64,000 nt of DNA from Paramecium sonneborni. Its lineage: Eukaryota > Ciliophora > Oligohymenophorea > Peniculida > Parameciidae. This document shows, one piece after another, positions 27,254 through 40,108 of the stretch (within the stretch, counting starts at the first letter, position 1; each line of letters starts with the position of its first letter). The DNA lies in the NCBI GenBank assembly GCA_905182985.1, contig CAJJDN010000098.1, positions 27,578 to 91,577 on the forward strand. The letters run 5' to 3'. Both the position numbers and the translations under genes were made by a program. Under the pieces are notes generated by a model. The model did no database searches. It was not told the origin of the DNA and saw nothing but the letters and a program-made list of their open reading frames with translations.

Positions 27254-29473
27254 ATGAATTTAACCAGAACAGAAAAAGAATTTATGTGTATAGAACATAA
27301 TGAACCTGCTCTATTTATTGATATTTCATAGAAAAGCTCAAACTTACGAAACCGATGCCTATAATGTGTAGGGAAAGAAATGTCATAATGGATTGATATT
27401 CATGAAGCTGGAAAACATTTTGAAAGTATAAAAAGTGTTGTTTGGAATGAGAGATTAGCTATTCATTTGAATAATCTAGACATTTTGTAATAATTAAAAG
27501 AATAGCTTAAATAATTGAAAATAAAATCCAATTAGAGTCTTGATAAATCAATTCTAAACATTGATTAATAAATTTAATTCATATAAGTTGGAATGGAGAA
27601 AGAAAATAGATAAATAAATGAATTGAAAACATCAGATATAGATTAGGATGGATATTAACAAAGTAGTTAATTGATATCATTTATTGATTATAGAGAAATA
27701 TAATCTATGAATAGAGAATAATTTAAAAGATTAAAAATAGATTAAAATTTAATTTAACTTGAAGAAAGTATTATGTAAATTCAACAATGTCAAAAAAGTT
27801 CAATAGAAGATGTTTTTGAAACCTTTTCTGATAAAATGTATCATTCTAGTAATGTATCTATCTCAACTTGGCATTGTGAAAGTCATAATAATTAGGCAGT
27901 TTTTATTGATTTAAATGAATAGGCCACTGTACCTAATAGATTAGCTTGTATTGATTGTGTTCCTTAATATCCTATTTAATATACTAAATTAGATCATTTA
28001 AATTAATTATGGAGAAGATTTATAGAATAGAATTTAAAATACTCAGAATTATTGTAGATCAATATTTCTAACAAAACTTAAAAGTCAATATCTAAATATT
28101 CAGTATTTAAAGAAATCATTAATGAATTAATTATATAATAATCTTAAGAAATATCATAATGCATTTCATCAGAATCTTAAATTATATAAAATATGATCAA
28201 AAAGACTTAAAATTGGTTTCAATTGACCCAATTAGAAATTATTGAAATTACTAATGTTTTAAGTGAAAAGAATAAATATGAAATTATTAAAGAATCAATC
28301 TTTAATGAATTTAAAGATAAATTAGATTTATTAAATTAAACTATTACAAATTCTTTGAAGCAATTTCAAGATAAACTTTTTCCAGCCTTTTAATAAATTT
28401 AAGAGCAAATATTATAAGAAATAATTATAGAAAATCAAGATCTACTAAATCGTTCCATGAATTATAGATAACCATTTTTTGAATCATTAATTGAATTAAA
28501 TTAGCTAAATACCCAAAAGAAACCTTTTAGATATCAAATTATAAACTCTATAAATGATGAAAGAATTGAGACATTTGCATTTAATGAAGATTATTCCCTT
28601 CTTGTGACTGGTTATTTTGATTCTAATAAGATAAATGTATATGAATTCAATCAAGGATAAATAAATTAAATTTAAGAGCTAAGAGATCATGATGAGTGTA
28701 TATATTGTTTAAAATTTTTCAGACAATAACTGTAATTTTTATCAGGTAGTTATGATAAATCGATTATACTTTGGGCTTAAAATGATAATAATTTCTGGTA
28801 TTCTAAATATAGGTTAAGAGGTCATTTAGAGGGAGTATACTGTTTATTAATAAATAATAATGAAGATTAGATTATATCATGTAGTGCAGATAAATCAATA
28901 AAGTTTTGGAATTAAGAAAATCAATGGTAGTGTAACTAAACATTATCTCTTCACTCTAATAGTATTACTAGCATAAGTATAAATTAATCTAATTAATATC
29001 TAATTTCATGTGCAAGAGATGATAATTTAATTTATATTTATTAGTAATAAGATAATAATAAACTTTGGATTAAATTTTAAGAAATCAATATAGATTAATG
29101 GGGAATGAGAGTGTGTTTTATAGATAATTATACATTTGCATTTCAACCAATGAATAAAGTTAAAATGTATATTTTTGAACAAAATAATTAAAATAATTTA
29201 TTTATTAAGACAAGGGAAGTAAAAGTAGAAGCTGGAAATAATTGTTATTATCATTTCCCTTTAAATTATATAGAATCAAAATAAATTTTAGTGAATAGAA
29301 ACTCAAGTAAAATTAATTTTATAAGAAAATAATCAAATGGATCTTATGAGACAGAATTAGTAATTGATTATGAGGCTAATAGAATTTTTGGTGCAATAAC
29401 TAATGATGGATAGTATCTGGTAACGTGGGATGATGTATCTAAATAATTTTAGATAAGAAAATACATAGAATGA
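27254..29473 (+). CDS. WD40-repeat protein with N-terminal Cys/His motifs, 739 aa
   Basis: This is an intronless frame of 740 codons from ATG 27254 to TGA 29471. The C-terminal 300 residues hold WD40 repeats: the blocks LRDHDECIYCL, LRGHLEGVYCL and LSLHSNSITSI each lead to a strand ending SGSYDKSIILW, SCSADKSIKFW or a weaker SCARDDNL. The N-terminal 250 residues contain two Cys/His clusters (MCIEHNEP with LQCVG, and TWHCESHN with CIDC) resembling B-box-like zinc-binding pairs. Between them lies a long charged helical stretch. WD40 propellers are interaction platforms; the partner cannot be guessed. The next gene converges on its 3' end from 29960. Confidence 0.9.
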
Positions 29474-29959
29474 ATTAATTTAGAAATATAATTTATAATT
29501 TTAAAATTTATAGGTTATTTATTTTCCATCTAGACAAAATAAAATTTACAAAGCTCAAATATATTAGGTTTTTAATATATTTAAAGTCACTTTTATATTC
29601 ATGAAAATCCTTACCTAAATTATGATTTAGAAAAAAATCAACCTTAAAATTATTTATTTTCAGTCAGTCTTGTTTGAATATAAAGTTTTTTATAATTATT
29701 GGCACATTCAAAAAAAAATTAGAGAAGATGCAATTAAAATCATGATAAAAGTGAATTAAAATAATGTAACTTAAAAAATATAATCTTAATCTAATACCAA
29801 AATTAAATTAAATCCTATATCTTAAAAATATTTAGAAAGCTAAATTGATATTTGTTAGAATTTTATTTTTATTTACATAAATTAGAATCACAGTTTTAAG
29901 TAAAAATTTTAAATAAATAAGCTAATGAAGGTTGATATCTCCAAAAAACTTTAATATTT
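29474..29959. other. Intergenic space between convergent genes
   Basis: About 490 AT-rich bases separate the 3' ends of the WD40 gene and the two-span membrane protein gene. No coding frame, repeat or RNA is apparent. Confidence 0.6.
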
Positions 29960-31411
29960 TCAAATAATTTTATTTGTATTATAAAAATCGATTTCATTAT
30001 AAATTTCTTCTGGAATATTTTCATAGTTTTTTTCAGTTTTTCTTCTTGCTAATGATAATAAATCTACATCATCTTCATTTAGTAAAAAATTATCTTGATA
30101 TGATTTTACTGAACAAGAGGACTTTTAACCAAAAAGTGCATCACTTTCTTTTGCCTAAGTGAGGTTTATTTTTATTCCGACTTCATGAGATTTCAAAAGT
30201 TCTTCTCTATATTTTAAAGATCTAATAATTAAATATAACCGAGATATTTCATACAATAAATTGAGAAAACTCAATTTTTATTACATTTGTCTAGAAACCT
30301 TTTGATAAAATCTCTTATATTCATTCGTATCTACTTCTACTTGATTAAAATTAATTTTAATTATTTAATTTCTCCAATTTTTTTTGATACAAATCTTTTT
30401 AAATTCTGGGTAATAAAAATTGATGAGTTCTTACAATACCTTCTAATTGAGAGAATATTGATTTAATACAATAATAATGTATTTGATCATAAATAATAGT
30501 GAAACTATAGATCCAATATTTGCTAAAATATCACCGGCTCGTGGATATTCAAAAATAGTTTTCATTTGACTTCCTTTCATCCCAATATAAATAATAGAAA
30601 GTGCATCACTTTAAAATGCTTTTTAACAATATTCAAAAGTACTAGTTTAAGTTTGTACTAGTGCACCCGTTATATATTCTTTGTAGTTTGATTTTCCAAA
30701 TAAAAAATAATCTTATAGTTCATATAAGTTCGTTTCGAGAAATGTATTCATAGTATAGCAATATTTTTATTCTATTTATATGTAAAATTCTTATAATCCA
30801 CTTTATTCTGAACCATCCCTAGAATCTAAAGTTTTTGTATAAATTTGTATTCCAATAATATTATAAGATTAACTAAAGAATTTTTAAATTAGTTCGGTTG
30901 ATGCACATGTTTGATTAGGTTTTAAATATATTTCTGAGCATAAAACAATTTATATATACATTTCTTCAGATGTATATATATCTCCATCAATATAAGAAAA
31001 ACCTAATTCTGTTTTTGGTATATACAAATTTCCGTAAGGCGATGTAGTGTAATTTTCAATTAGCTGAGGTGTTGTTAATTTATTTTTTTTTGTATAAATT
31101 ACCAATGGCAATAAAATGTTGTTCTAAAAAGGGTCAATCAAATTATCATCATATTTCCAATAGTATACTTTTAAGACATCTTAATTTAGATCAAGCAAAG
31201 TATAGTCTGATACATATTTTGAATTCGATATTTTTGGATTCATCTACTTAGTTTACCAAAGGTAAATAACCCAAATTGCATAGGCAAGACTTGCTGCAAA
31301 GATTGTTAATGTTAATATTCCTCCAAGTACACTCTTGTATGTTGTCTATTTTTAATCGATACTTTGTACAAAGGGAACTCCAAAGAAGTCAGCATTTCTT
31401 AAAATGTTCAT
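29960..31411 (-). CDS. Two-span membrane protein, 483 aa
   Basis: One uninterrupted frame of 484 codons runs from ATG 31411 to TGA 29960-29962. A short cytoplasmic N-terminus (MNILRNADFFGVPF) leads to a span at about residues 29-52. A lumenal domain of about 240 residues with several cysteines follows, then a second span at about 292-315 (motif IGSIVSLLFMIKYIIIV). The C-terminal tail is about 165 residues long, charged, and probably cytoplasmic. The layout, with the ectodomain between two spans, recalls ligand-gated or lipid-transport two-span proteins. I see no diagnostic motif and give no function. Similar ciliate proteins form multigene families. Confidence 0.85.
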
Positions 31412-31683
31412 TAGATATATCCAGAATGAATATTATTCTTTTTAATTAATATTTTAGAAAGACAACTTAATATTCAAACTTTAATAAGTTCCATAACTAT
31501 AAATGAATAAATTATAAATAAAAATATTTATAATTTTTTATTCCCTATAAATATAATTATACATTTTAATCTATTTTCTTTAATATTTTCTAAAAATTTA
31601 TTTTTGTAATTCGATTGTAAATTCTTATGGAATAAAATAAATTTGTGTTAAATTCTGAAAAGTGCAAATAAAAATTAATTTAA

Positions 31684-32128
31684 TCAATCCCAATTTTATT
31701 CTTTAATTACTATTTTTGTTTCCATCTCGTTCCTTTTAAATTACTTTTTAAACAATTAATTATATTTATCTCTTAAATGTTGTAACATAGCATTAGAAAA
31801 ATTTATTGGCGAAGGTTCTAGCTACATTTACATTCTGCTAATTTTTAATTTAGCATTAAGAGATGGAAACATATATTGAATTAATTAGTCTGAATAAAAA
31901 TGAAATTATACAGCTTTATTGAATTACTTTTAGATGGATTCATCCTTAATTCCCAATAATAGAAAAATAGGAACAGCAGCTGTTCATATTATGACTTTGA
32001 TAAATACTTAATACCAATTGAACTTATTTAAAAAGAAAATCTTCTAAATAAATAATTCTATAAGAATTAGAATGAATATTTAATTTATTTTTAAATCTTC
32101 TAAATTAGAAACTTTTTTAACTATTCAT
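31684..32128 (-). CDS. Small hypothetical protein, 138 aa
   Basis: The frame opens at ATG 32128, directly after a typical A-rich leader. It loses a 28-nt intron (31980-32007, GT...ACAG) and ends at TGA 31684-31686, giving exactly 139 codons. A short hydrophobic stretch at about residues 37-52 (motif LVLTAVPIFLLLGI) precedes a basic, helical C-terminal half (motif KISRMQMQLEPSP, ending IKEQNWD). It may be anchored by the hydrophobic stretch. No family is recognised. It is tandem with its minus-strand neighbours. Confidence 0.7.
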
Positions 32129-32365
32129 TTTAGATAGAATAAAGGAATAATGGAGAAATCATCCAAATAAGTAAACTTAATCGGAGAAATATAATCTACA
32201 CAACATACTCAACTCCCCTTATTTAATTTATTTATGAGCAACAGATTGCGAAACAATTATTTAATTTATGTAAATAGCAAATTTTAATTAATATTAATGG
32301 ATATGTTATTATCTTTTATTTTTTAATTAATAAAAATACTCAATTATAAGCAAAACAATTTCATC

Positions 32366-32881
32366 TCAATTAGAATAAGTAATCTTTTATTAGAAGAACA
32401 TAATTTGCTAAATAAAAGAGTTTATTATTAAGTGTAAATTTATTTTTTACCATAAATAATAACAAGTTAAAAAAGGTAAGCATCTGTGATCAATTTTCTT
32501 TGAAAATTAATTGACTACATTTTCCTCTTTTTTAGTAGTATATGTTTACGTTACTTTGACTCTAAAAATATTTTTTAATCTTTTATAATAATCATTACTA
32601 TAGAAAATGAATCTCTATTAGATTTATTTCTTTAAAAACGGTGCATAATCATCAAAGCTATATTTATATCCTATGCTTGAGATTTATCCAAATATATTAT
32701 TAGATAATTAAATAATGCTCCCAATTTAATTTAAATATTTTTTTATATTTTTAAAAAGGTCTTGATAAGTTATATGGTTAATTAATAACACTTTTTGAAA
32801 AATAAAAGGAATGAACTTAAAATTTGAACTTTGAAATAGTTTTAGGTAATATAAAATAAAATATGGTTATATAAAAACCAT
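32366..32881 (-). CDS. Possible hypothetical protein, 171 aa
   Basis: The minus strand is open for 172 codons from ATG 32881 to TGA 32366-32368. The middle of the product looks like real protein, with motifs GYKYSFDDYAPFLKKQ and KRLKNIFRVKVTQTY, whereas the first 35 and last 35 residues are hydrophobic or low in information. The true start could be internal, and an unseen intron may alter the C-terminus. No family is recognised. It fills what would otherwise be an unusually long gap between two minus-strand genes. Confidence 0.4.
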
Positions 32882-32974
32882 ATGTTTAATTTGTTTAAGA
32901 GTTTAAATAAAGTTAAATAAATAATAATAATTTAAATTGTATATATTATAAATTTAATGATGTAATATCAAATT

Positions 32975-35900
32975 TCAAATTTAATCATTTAGTTAATTAT
33001 TAATATTTTCTTATAAGCTTTAATTATAAATAGAATTTTAGAAATCTTTTTAAATACTTTCTTTAATATTTTAATGATGAGTTTAGGATTATTCTTCAAT
33101 TATTTCATTTTCATTTTTATTTTCTTATTTTTCTTAAATAAAATAAGTTTATTTTTATTCATGAACTTCTTATTTAATTTCTTAAATAATTTCTTAAACA
33201 TGAGTTTATGATTATTCTACAATTATTTCATTTTCATTTTTCTTCTATTCTTAGATTTATTCAGTTTATTCTTATTCATGAACTTCTTATTTAATTTCTT
33301 AAATAATTTCTTAAACATGAGTTTATGATTATTCTACAATTATTTCACTTTCATTTTACTACATTTCTTATTTTTCTTCAGTTTATTAAGTTTATTCTTA
33401 TTCATGAACTTCTTATTTAATTTCTTAAATAATTTCTTAAACATGAGTTTATGATTATTCTACAATTATTTCATTTTCATTTTTTTTCTATTCTTAGTTT
33501 TATTAGATTTATTCAGTTTATTCTTATTCATGAACTTCTTATTTAATTTCTTAAATAATTTCTTAAACATGAGTTTATGATTATTCTACAATTATTTCAC
33601 TTTCATTTTACTTCATTTCTTATTTTTCTTCAGTTTATTAAGTTTATTCTTATTCATGAACTTCTTATTTAATTTCTTAAATAATTTCTTAAACATGAGT
33701 TTATGATTATTCTACAATTATTTCACTTTCATTTTACTTCATTTCTTATTTTTCTTCAGTTTATTAAGTTTATTCTTATTCATGAACTTCTTATTTAATT
33801 TCTTAAATAATTTCTTAAACATGAGTTTATGATTATTCTACAATTATTTCACTTTCATTTTACTTCATTTCTTATTTTTCTTCAGTTTATTAAGTTTATT
33901 CTTATTCATGAACTTCTTATTTAATTTCTTAAATAATTTCTTAAACATGAGTTTATGATTATTCTACAATTATTTCACTTTCATTTTACTTCATTTCTTA
34001 TTTTTCTTCAGTTTATTAAGTTTATTCTTATTCATGAACTTCTTATTTAATTTCTTAAATAATTTCTTAAACATGAGTTTATGATTATTCTACAATTATT
34101 TCACTTTCATTTTACTTCATTTCTTATTTTTCTTCAGTTTATTAAGTTTATTCTTATTCATGAACTTCTTATTTAATTTCTTAAATAATTTCTTAAACAT
34201 GAGTTTATGATTATTCTACAATTATTTCATTTTCATTTTTTTTCTATTCTTAGTTTTATTAGATTTATTCAGTTTATTCTTATTCATGAACTTCTTATTT
34301 AATTTCTTAAATAATTTCTTAAACATGAGTTTATGATTATTCTACAATTATTTCATTTTCATTTTTTTTCTATTCTTAGTTTTATTAGATTTATTCAGTT
34401 TATTCTTATTCATGAACTTCTTATTTAATATCTTAAATAATTTCTTAAACATGAGTTTATGATTATTCTACAATTATTTCACTTTCATTTTACTTCATTT
34501 CTTATTTTTCTTCAGTTTATTAAGTTTATTCTTATTCATGAACTTCTTATTTAATATCTTAAATAATTTCTTAAACATGAGTTTATGATTATTCTACAAT
34601 TATTTCACTTTCATTTTACTTCATTTCTTATTTTTCTTCAGTTTATTAAGTTTATTCTTATTCATGAACTTCTTATTTAATATCTTAAATAATTTCTTAA
34701 ACATGAGTTTATGATTATTCTACAATTATTTCACTTTCATTTTACTTCATTTCTTATTTTTCTTCAGTTTATTAAGTTTATTCTTATTCATGAACTTCTT
34801 ATTTAATATCTTAAATAATTTCTTAAACATGAGTTTATGATTATTCTACAATTATTTCACTTTCATTTTACTTCATTTCTTATTTTTCTTCAGTTTATTA
34901 AGTTTATTCTTATTCATGAACTTCTTATTTAATATCTTAAATAATTTCTTAAACATGAGTTTATGATTATTCTACAATTATTTCACTTTCATTTTACTTC
35001 ATTTCTTATTTTTCTTCAGTTTATTAAGTTTATTCTTATTCATGAACTTCTTATTTAATATCTTAAATAATTTCTTAAACATGAGTTTATGATTATTCTA
35101 CAATTATTTCACTTTCATTTTACTACATTTCTTATTTTTCTTCAGTTTATTAAGTTTATTCTTATTCATGAACTTCTTATTTAATTTCTTAAATAATTTC
35201 TTAAACATGAGTTTATGATTATTCTACAATTATTTCACTTTCATTTTACTTCATTTTTTATTTTTCTTCAGTTTATTAAGTTTATTCTTATTCATGAACT
35301 TCTTATTTATTTTCTTATATAGTTTCTTAAAGATTTTAAACATGACTTTATGATTATTCTTTAACTTTTTCATTTTATTCTAATAAATGTACTATTCTTC
35401 TAATTTCATCAATTGTTTATTCAACATTATTTAACTAATTTTCTTATTTTTATTCATTATCTTACTTTATATCGAATTCTTTACTTCTTTCTAGCGTATT
35501 TAATTATTCTTTATTATCCAATTATATTTCATCATTTTTAGAATTTAAATTTACATCTGTTTAAATATCAGCATCTGCATTAAACATTTATGTTTTAATT
35601 ACTTCTTCTTCTTCATAATTATTTTAATGATTTTTCTATTCCATTTCTTTTTACTAATTTTCACCTACATCTATTTCATTAACAATTCTTTATTGATTTA
35701 ACTCATTAACTTCTTCAATCTACTAATTTATATACTAAGTTTATAGTTTTTCTTATTTGTTTCCAACCAAATCGTCTTCTTATTTTTATATTTTTTTTTC
35801 ATTCTCTATGAAATTATGAATTGTTTAATAGTAGAGATTTGTGAGCTTCATGTCGAGGTTTATCAATTTTATATTTTCAATTTTACAATCTTATTAGGTT

Positions 35901-36460
35901 TTTTTATGCTTCAATAATGATGATAAAAATAATTCAATATAATAATTATCTTACTTTTTTTAAGTAATTTATTAAGGTGGATCTGAAAAAGATAAAGTTT
36001 TGAGATTTTTTTAATTTGCCAACTAGAAAGAAGCTAGAAAACCTTATTTTCTTTTATTGTTGTAATCATCATCCTAAATATAAAAATTGATTCTTACATG
36101 GTCATCACAAATTTTCAGCATAATAATGAAATTAATATTTTTGTCAAATTCTATTAATATAGGAACTCCATTTTGTACTGAAATATAAATAATGTTAATA
36201 CATGGTTATTTTTTAATCTCTCTTATTTTCTTAATCAATTGTGTATTGTAAGGATCATAAGCTGCGTTCACTTAGACATTATAATTATAATTTACAAAAA
36301 GCATTTGCCTTCTCTTATAAAACTTCCCCTTAAATTACTTGAATTCTAAGATTTCCAAATTTTCCATCAAATTTGATTTTCGATTGCATTATCTAAGTAG
36401 GCTCTGGTCTTTCTTATCCACAAAGATCTAAGTAATTTAAGAATCATTCTTACTTCCCAT
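32975..36460 (-). CDS. Acidic Gln/Glu-rich protein with about 18 copies of a 42-aa repeat, 1161 aa
   Basis: From ATG 36460 to TGA 32975-32977 a single frame of 1162 codons is open without introns. The first 200 residues are a mixed globular region (motifs FVNYNYNVQVNAAYDP, NIIYISVQNGVP) of unknown family. Residues 200-370 are polar and probably coiled coil. From about 375 to 1128 runs an array of 42-residue units rich in Gln, Glu, Val and Ile, with cores such as VQEIIQEIKQEVHEQEQ and ESEIIVEQSQTH, followed by a short unique tail. Most units are 126 bp and close to identical in DNA, one is 117 bp, so the array is young and prone to length change. A structural, filament-like or cytoskeletal role is a reasonable but unproven guess. 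Confidence 0.88.
33077..35335. repeat. Coding minisatellite of 126-bp units
   Basis: About 18 direct tandem units, each beginning near an ATGAGTTTATGATTATTC motif, recur at 33200, 33317, 33443, 33569, 33695, 33821 and onward. The spacing is 126 bases in nearly all cases and 117 in one. Two sub-types exist: one has TACTTCATTTC and one TTTTCTATTC in the variable centre. Changes such as AATTTC to AATATC are shared by runs of adjacent units between about 34420 and 35060. This shows local spread by unequal exchange or slippage. The unit length is a multiple of three and keeps the minus-strand gene in frame. Confidence 0.95.
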
Positions 36461-36527
36461 AATAGATGATGAAAATTAAAATTTAAAATATTAACATAGT
36501 ATTCAAATCATATCTAAGTCTTATTCT

Positions 36528-37549
36528 TCAAATAATTTAATTACAAAGACACTCTTCCAAGTTCGAAGAAACAATGATTTAAGATAACTTGGACAATGAT
36601 TGATAAAAGAGTATTTGGTATACATAAAAAAATGCTGGATATTACATATGATAAAAGTGCACAAGAATAAAAAAGAACTTAATCAAATATCATATCATTC
36701 AATAGATAAAAAAAATAATAAGCTATTTTCAACAGATATTATTTAGAATTTTTGTATATATTTTATGATCAATCCTAAAATTAGAATATCGCCAATTCCT
36801 AAAATTGAGCATAGTTTATAAGGAGAATTAAAATTTTTCATCAATGGTAGACTTAATAGTTTTATATGTAATTCTATAGCAGTAATGAAATTTTTATAAC
36901 AGGTTATCAAAATATTGATTAGCTCAAAAACAATCAAACATGTATCTATCATTTTCTAGCACATTATTTTAAATGTTGCCCAAGTTTTATATATAACTTT
37001 TTTCAAGCATTTATTGTATAGCTCATAATTTTTAACTAGGCAGTGATTAGTATGAAAATATGATAGTAATTATATTTTCATAATAAAGTTAATTATTATT
37101 TTCTAATCCATTACATATATGAAATATTTTTCTAATAAATTTATTTAATATTTATCAATTCAGCTAAACTAATTGATAAACCCTTAGCATGCGATGAATT
37201 TTGTAATATATTTACCATAAAATTCACAGATTATATTAATTATCTCTGATGGTTATTTTAGATGAACACTAATTATCTATTAACCAATTGATGTTAAATT
37301 TTATTTAAAGTCCAAATTAGCTTTCATAATTGATTTTTACAATGAATTAGTTATGTTTTAAGTTGAGCAATGATTTAGAGTTAAGAAGGTTAACACTGTA
37401 TTTAGGATATTTATCAGAAAATTTGGAATATAGAATTGATTTTTTTCAATTAATGTTGTATTTTCTACATAAATCACAAAAGTATATGATAGTATTGAAT
37501 AAAAGGAAGAAATAATAATTATTATTATAAATATATAAGAATGTTGCAA
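36528..37549 (-). CDS. Signal-peptide-peptidase-like (GxGD) membrane protease, gene model incomplete
   Basis: A minus-strand frame beginning at ATG 37549 has a hydrophobic N-terminus. The same frame resumes after a TGA near 37165 and carries the motif SILGIGDILILGL near 36790. That matches the GxGD catalytic motif of signal peptide peptidases, preceded by the family's IKLL element. A downstream frame contains YPAFFYVYQ near 36640, placed like the family PAL motif, and ends at TGA 36528-36530. The family's first catalytic YD appears as FE in my reading, which would predict no activity. Introns around 37165 and 36700 were not resolved, and a pseudogene is possible. The start codon overlaps that of NMD3 on the other strand, so the true start may be internal. 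Confidence 0.5.
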
Positions 37550-39572
37550 AGAGCAGTCTTAATATTATGTCCACTCTGTGAATTAGAATTTGAACCAAAA
37601 TTAACTAAAACAAATATTTGTCCTAATTGTTTAATTGCGTAAATGAATATTACTAAAGGTACTTTTACATTTTAGCTAGATATCGATAATGATAAAGAAA
37701 TCTTATTTTGCCGATATTGCAGAAGATATTAAAGACCTCCTTGGGTTCTTTGTGAAAGAGATTCAAAAGAGTTATTAGCTATCTGCTTAAAAAAAGTAAT
37801 TGGGTAAAATTTTTTTAATTTAATTACTAGATTATCTGAAAAGACAATAATTGATACAAAGTTTATTTTTACAGAGCCAAGCACCAAACAAATAAAATTA
37901 TAGATTACTGTATAATAAGAGGCTATGAATGGTACTTATATTTAGGATTCAAAAATATTAAATTTTGAAGAAGTTTATTATTAGTGTGAAGATTGCAAGC
38001 GAGAATTTACTCCTCATATTTGGGGAGCTTGTATTTAATTAAGACAAAGAGTTAATCATAAAAAATCATTTTTTTATTTAGAATAATTAATTTTGTAACA
38101 TCGCATGAATTAGTAAATGCTAAAAGTAGAATCAGCAGATGATGGAATGAATTTTTATTTTAAATAAAAAAATCAAGCTCTTCATATGTTAGAATTTATT
38201 CGATCATATCTTCCTATATAAGTGAAAGAATCAAAAGAAGTCTACTCATTTATTAAATACACATTTGTTGTTGATGTTCCAAGAATATGCAAAGATGATT
38301 TAGTGATTTTACCACATAAACTTTGTCATCAATTAGGAGGAATAAATAGAGTTTAGATATGCTATAGAGTAGCAAGTTCAATTTAATTAANATTTACCAT
38401 AAAATTCACAGATTATATTAATTATCTCTGATGGTTATTTTAGATGAACACTAATTATCTATTAACCAATTGATGTTAAATTTTATTTAAAGTCCAAATT
38501 AGCTTTCATAATTGATTTTTACAATGAATTAGTTATGTTTTAAGTTGAGCAATGATTTAGAGTTAAGAAGGTTAACACTGTATTTAGGATATTTATCAGA
38601 AAATTTGGAATATAGAATTGATTTTTTTCAATTAATGTTGTATTTTCTACATAAATCACAAAAGTATATGATAGTATTGAATAAAAGGAAGAAATAATAA
38701 TTATTATTATAAATATATAAGAATGTTGCAAAGAGCAGTCTTAATATTATGTCCACTCTGTGAATTAGAATTTGAACCAAAATTAACTAAAACAAATATT
38801 TGTCCTAATTGTTTAATTGCGTAAATGAATATTACTAAAGGTACTTTTACATTTTAGCTAGATATCGATAATGATAAAGAAATCTTATTTTGCCGATATT
38901 GCAGAAGATATTAAAGACCTCCTTGGGTTCTTTGTGAAAGAGATTCAAAAGAGTTATTAGCTATCTGCTTAAAAAAAGTAATTGGGTAAAATTTTTTTAA
39001 TTTAATTACTAGATTATCTGAAAAGACAATAATTGATACAAAGTTTATTTTTACAGAGCCAAGCACCAAACAAATAAAATTATAGATTACTGTATAATAA
39101 GAGGCTATGAATGGTACTTATATTTAGGATTCAAAAATATTAAATTTTGAAGAAGTTTATTATTAGTGTGAAGATTGCAAGCGAGAATTTACTCCTCATA
39201 TTTGGGGAGCTTGTATTTAATTAAGACAAAGAGTTAATCATAAAAAATCATTTTTTTATTTAGAATAATTAATTTTGTAACATCGCATGAATTAGTAAAT
39301 GCTAAAAGTAGAATCAGCAGATGATGGAATGAATTTTTATTTTAAATAAAAAAATCAAGCTCTTCATATGTTAGAATTTATTCGATCATATCTTCCTATA
39401 TAAGTGAAAGAATCAAAAGAAGTCTACTCATTTATTAAATACACATTTGTTGTTGATGTTCCAAGAATATGCAAAGATGATTTAGTGATTTTACCACATA
39501 AACTTTGTCATCAATTAGGAGGAATAAATAGAGTTTAGATATGCTATAGAGTAGCAAGTTCAATTTAATTAA
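37210..39572. repeat. Exact 1181-bp direct repeat flanking one N
   Basis: Bases 37210-38390 and 38392-39572 appear to be the same sequence, offset by 1182, with a single ambiguous base at 38391 between them. The only N of the window lies at the junction. This is the signature of two contig ends that overlap but were scaffolded instead of merged. A real, very recent tandem duplication is the alternative. Confidence 0.9.
37541..38390 (+). CDS. NMD3: NMD3, duplicated 5' portion cut off at an assembly gap
   Basis: From ATG 37541 this encodes the first 283 residues of NMD3, as far as I can compare identical to the complete copy at 38723, and stops at the N at 38391. The identity extends through upstream non-coding DNA and part of the opposing gene, which is not expected for an old duplicate. 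I regard this as the same locus assembled twice, not as a second gene. See the complete copy for function. Confidence 0.85.
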
Positions 39573-40108
39573 TTGATCCAATAAAGTTAAAAGTTAGTGA
39601 AATCTCATCAGAATAATATTTTAAGCATGATTTAGATATTAGAACTATGCCTTTAAGAGAAAACTGTGACGAATTCATTGTTTTGGATGTTGAAAAAATT
39701 AAACCTACTAAAAATGATTAAAGTAATCCTTTTTTTAACACCCTTTGTACAGTTGAAATTATGAAAGATAATGATCCTGATTATAAATAATACTAAGTTA
39801 GATCACATTTAGGAAATTTCTTATAAGCAGGAATGACAGTTCAAGGATTTGATTTAATTAAATACAATAATGAGTTAGATGAAATTCATGATAAACCAGA
39901 GCTGATTATTATTAGGAGAAAACCAGAGAAAAACAAAAAAAGAAAAAATCAATTGAAAAGATTAGAAGTAGAAGAGATTTAAGAGAAAAAAAATAAGAAA
40001 AAGGAAGGTTATGAAGAATAACAAATTGAAGAATTTTTAGAAGATATTGAGTAGGATAAACATCTTTAAGAAATTTTAAATCTATAATAAGTTTAAAATC
40101 AAGAATGA
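38723..40108 (+). CDS. NMD3: 60S ribosomal subunit nuclear export adaptor NMD3, 461 aa
   Basis: NMD3 binds the late pre-60S particle and recruits CRM1 for export to the cytoplasm. The intronless frame of 462 codons shows the hallmark N-terminal zinc motifs: CPLC with CPNC at about residues 10-30, then FCRYCRRYQRPPW and, further on, CEDCKREF with WGAC. The block RDSKELLAICLK is the conserved segment after the second pair. The middle part (YTFVVDVPRICKDDLV, ILPHKL) also matches the family. The C-terminus is highly basic and then acidic, fitting nuclear transport signals. The length is slightly below the yeast and human proteins. The upstream neighbour on the opposite strand is divergent, and the downstream gene at 40499 is convergent. 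Confidence 0.95.

Noticed and set aside
33077..35335. CRISPR-like array
   Set aside because: Units are head-to-tail with no distinct spacers, are in frame inside a coding sequence, and the organism is a eukaryote.
37541..38390. A second, truncated NMD3 paralogue
   Set aside because: The copy appears identical through coding and non-coding DNA and ends exactly at the single N, which fits an assembly overlap better.
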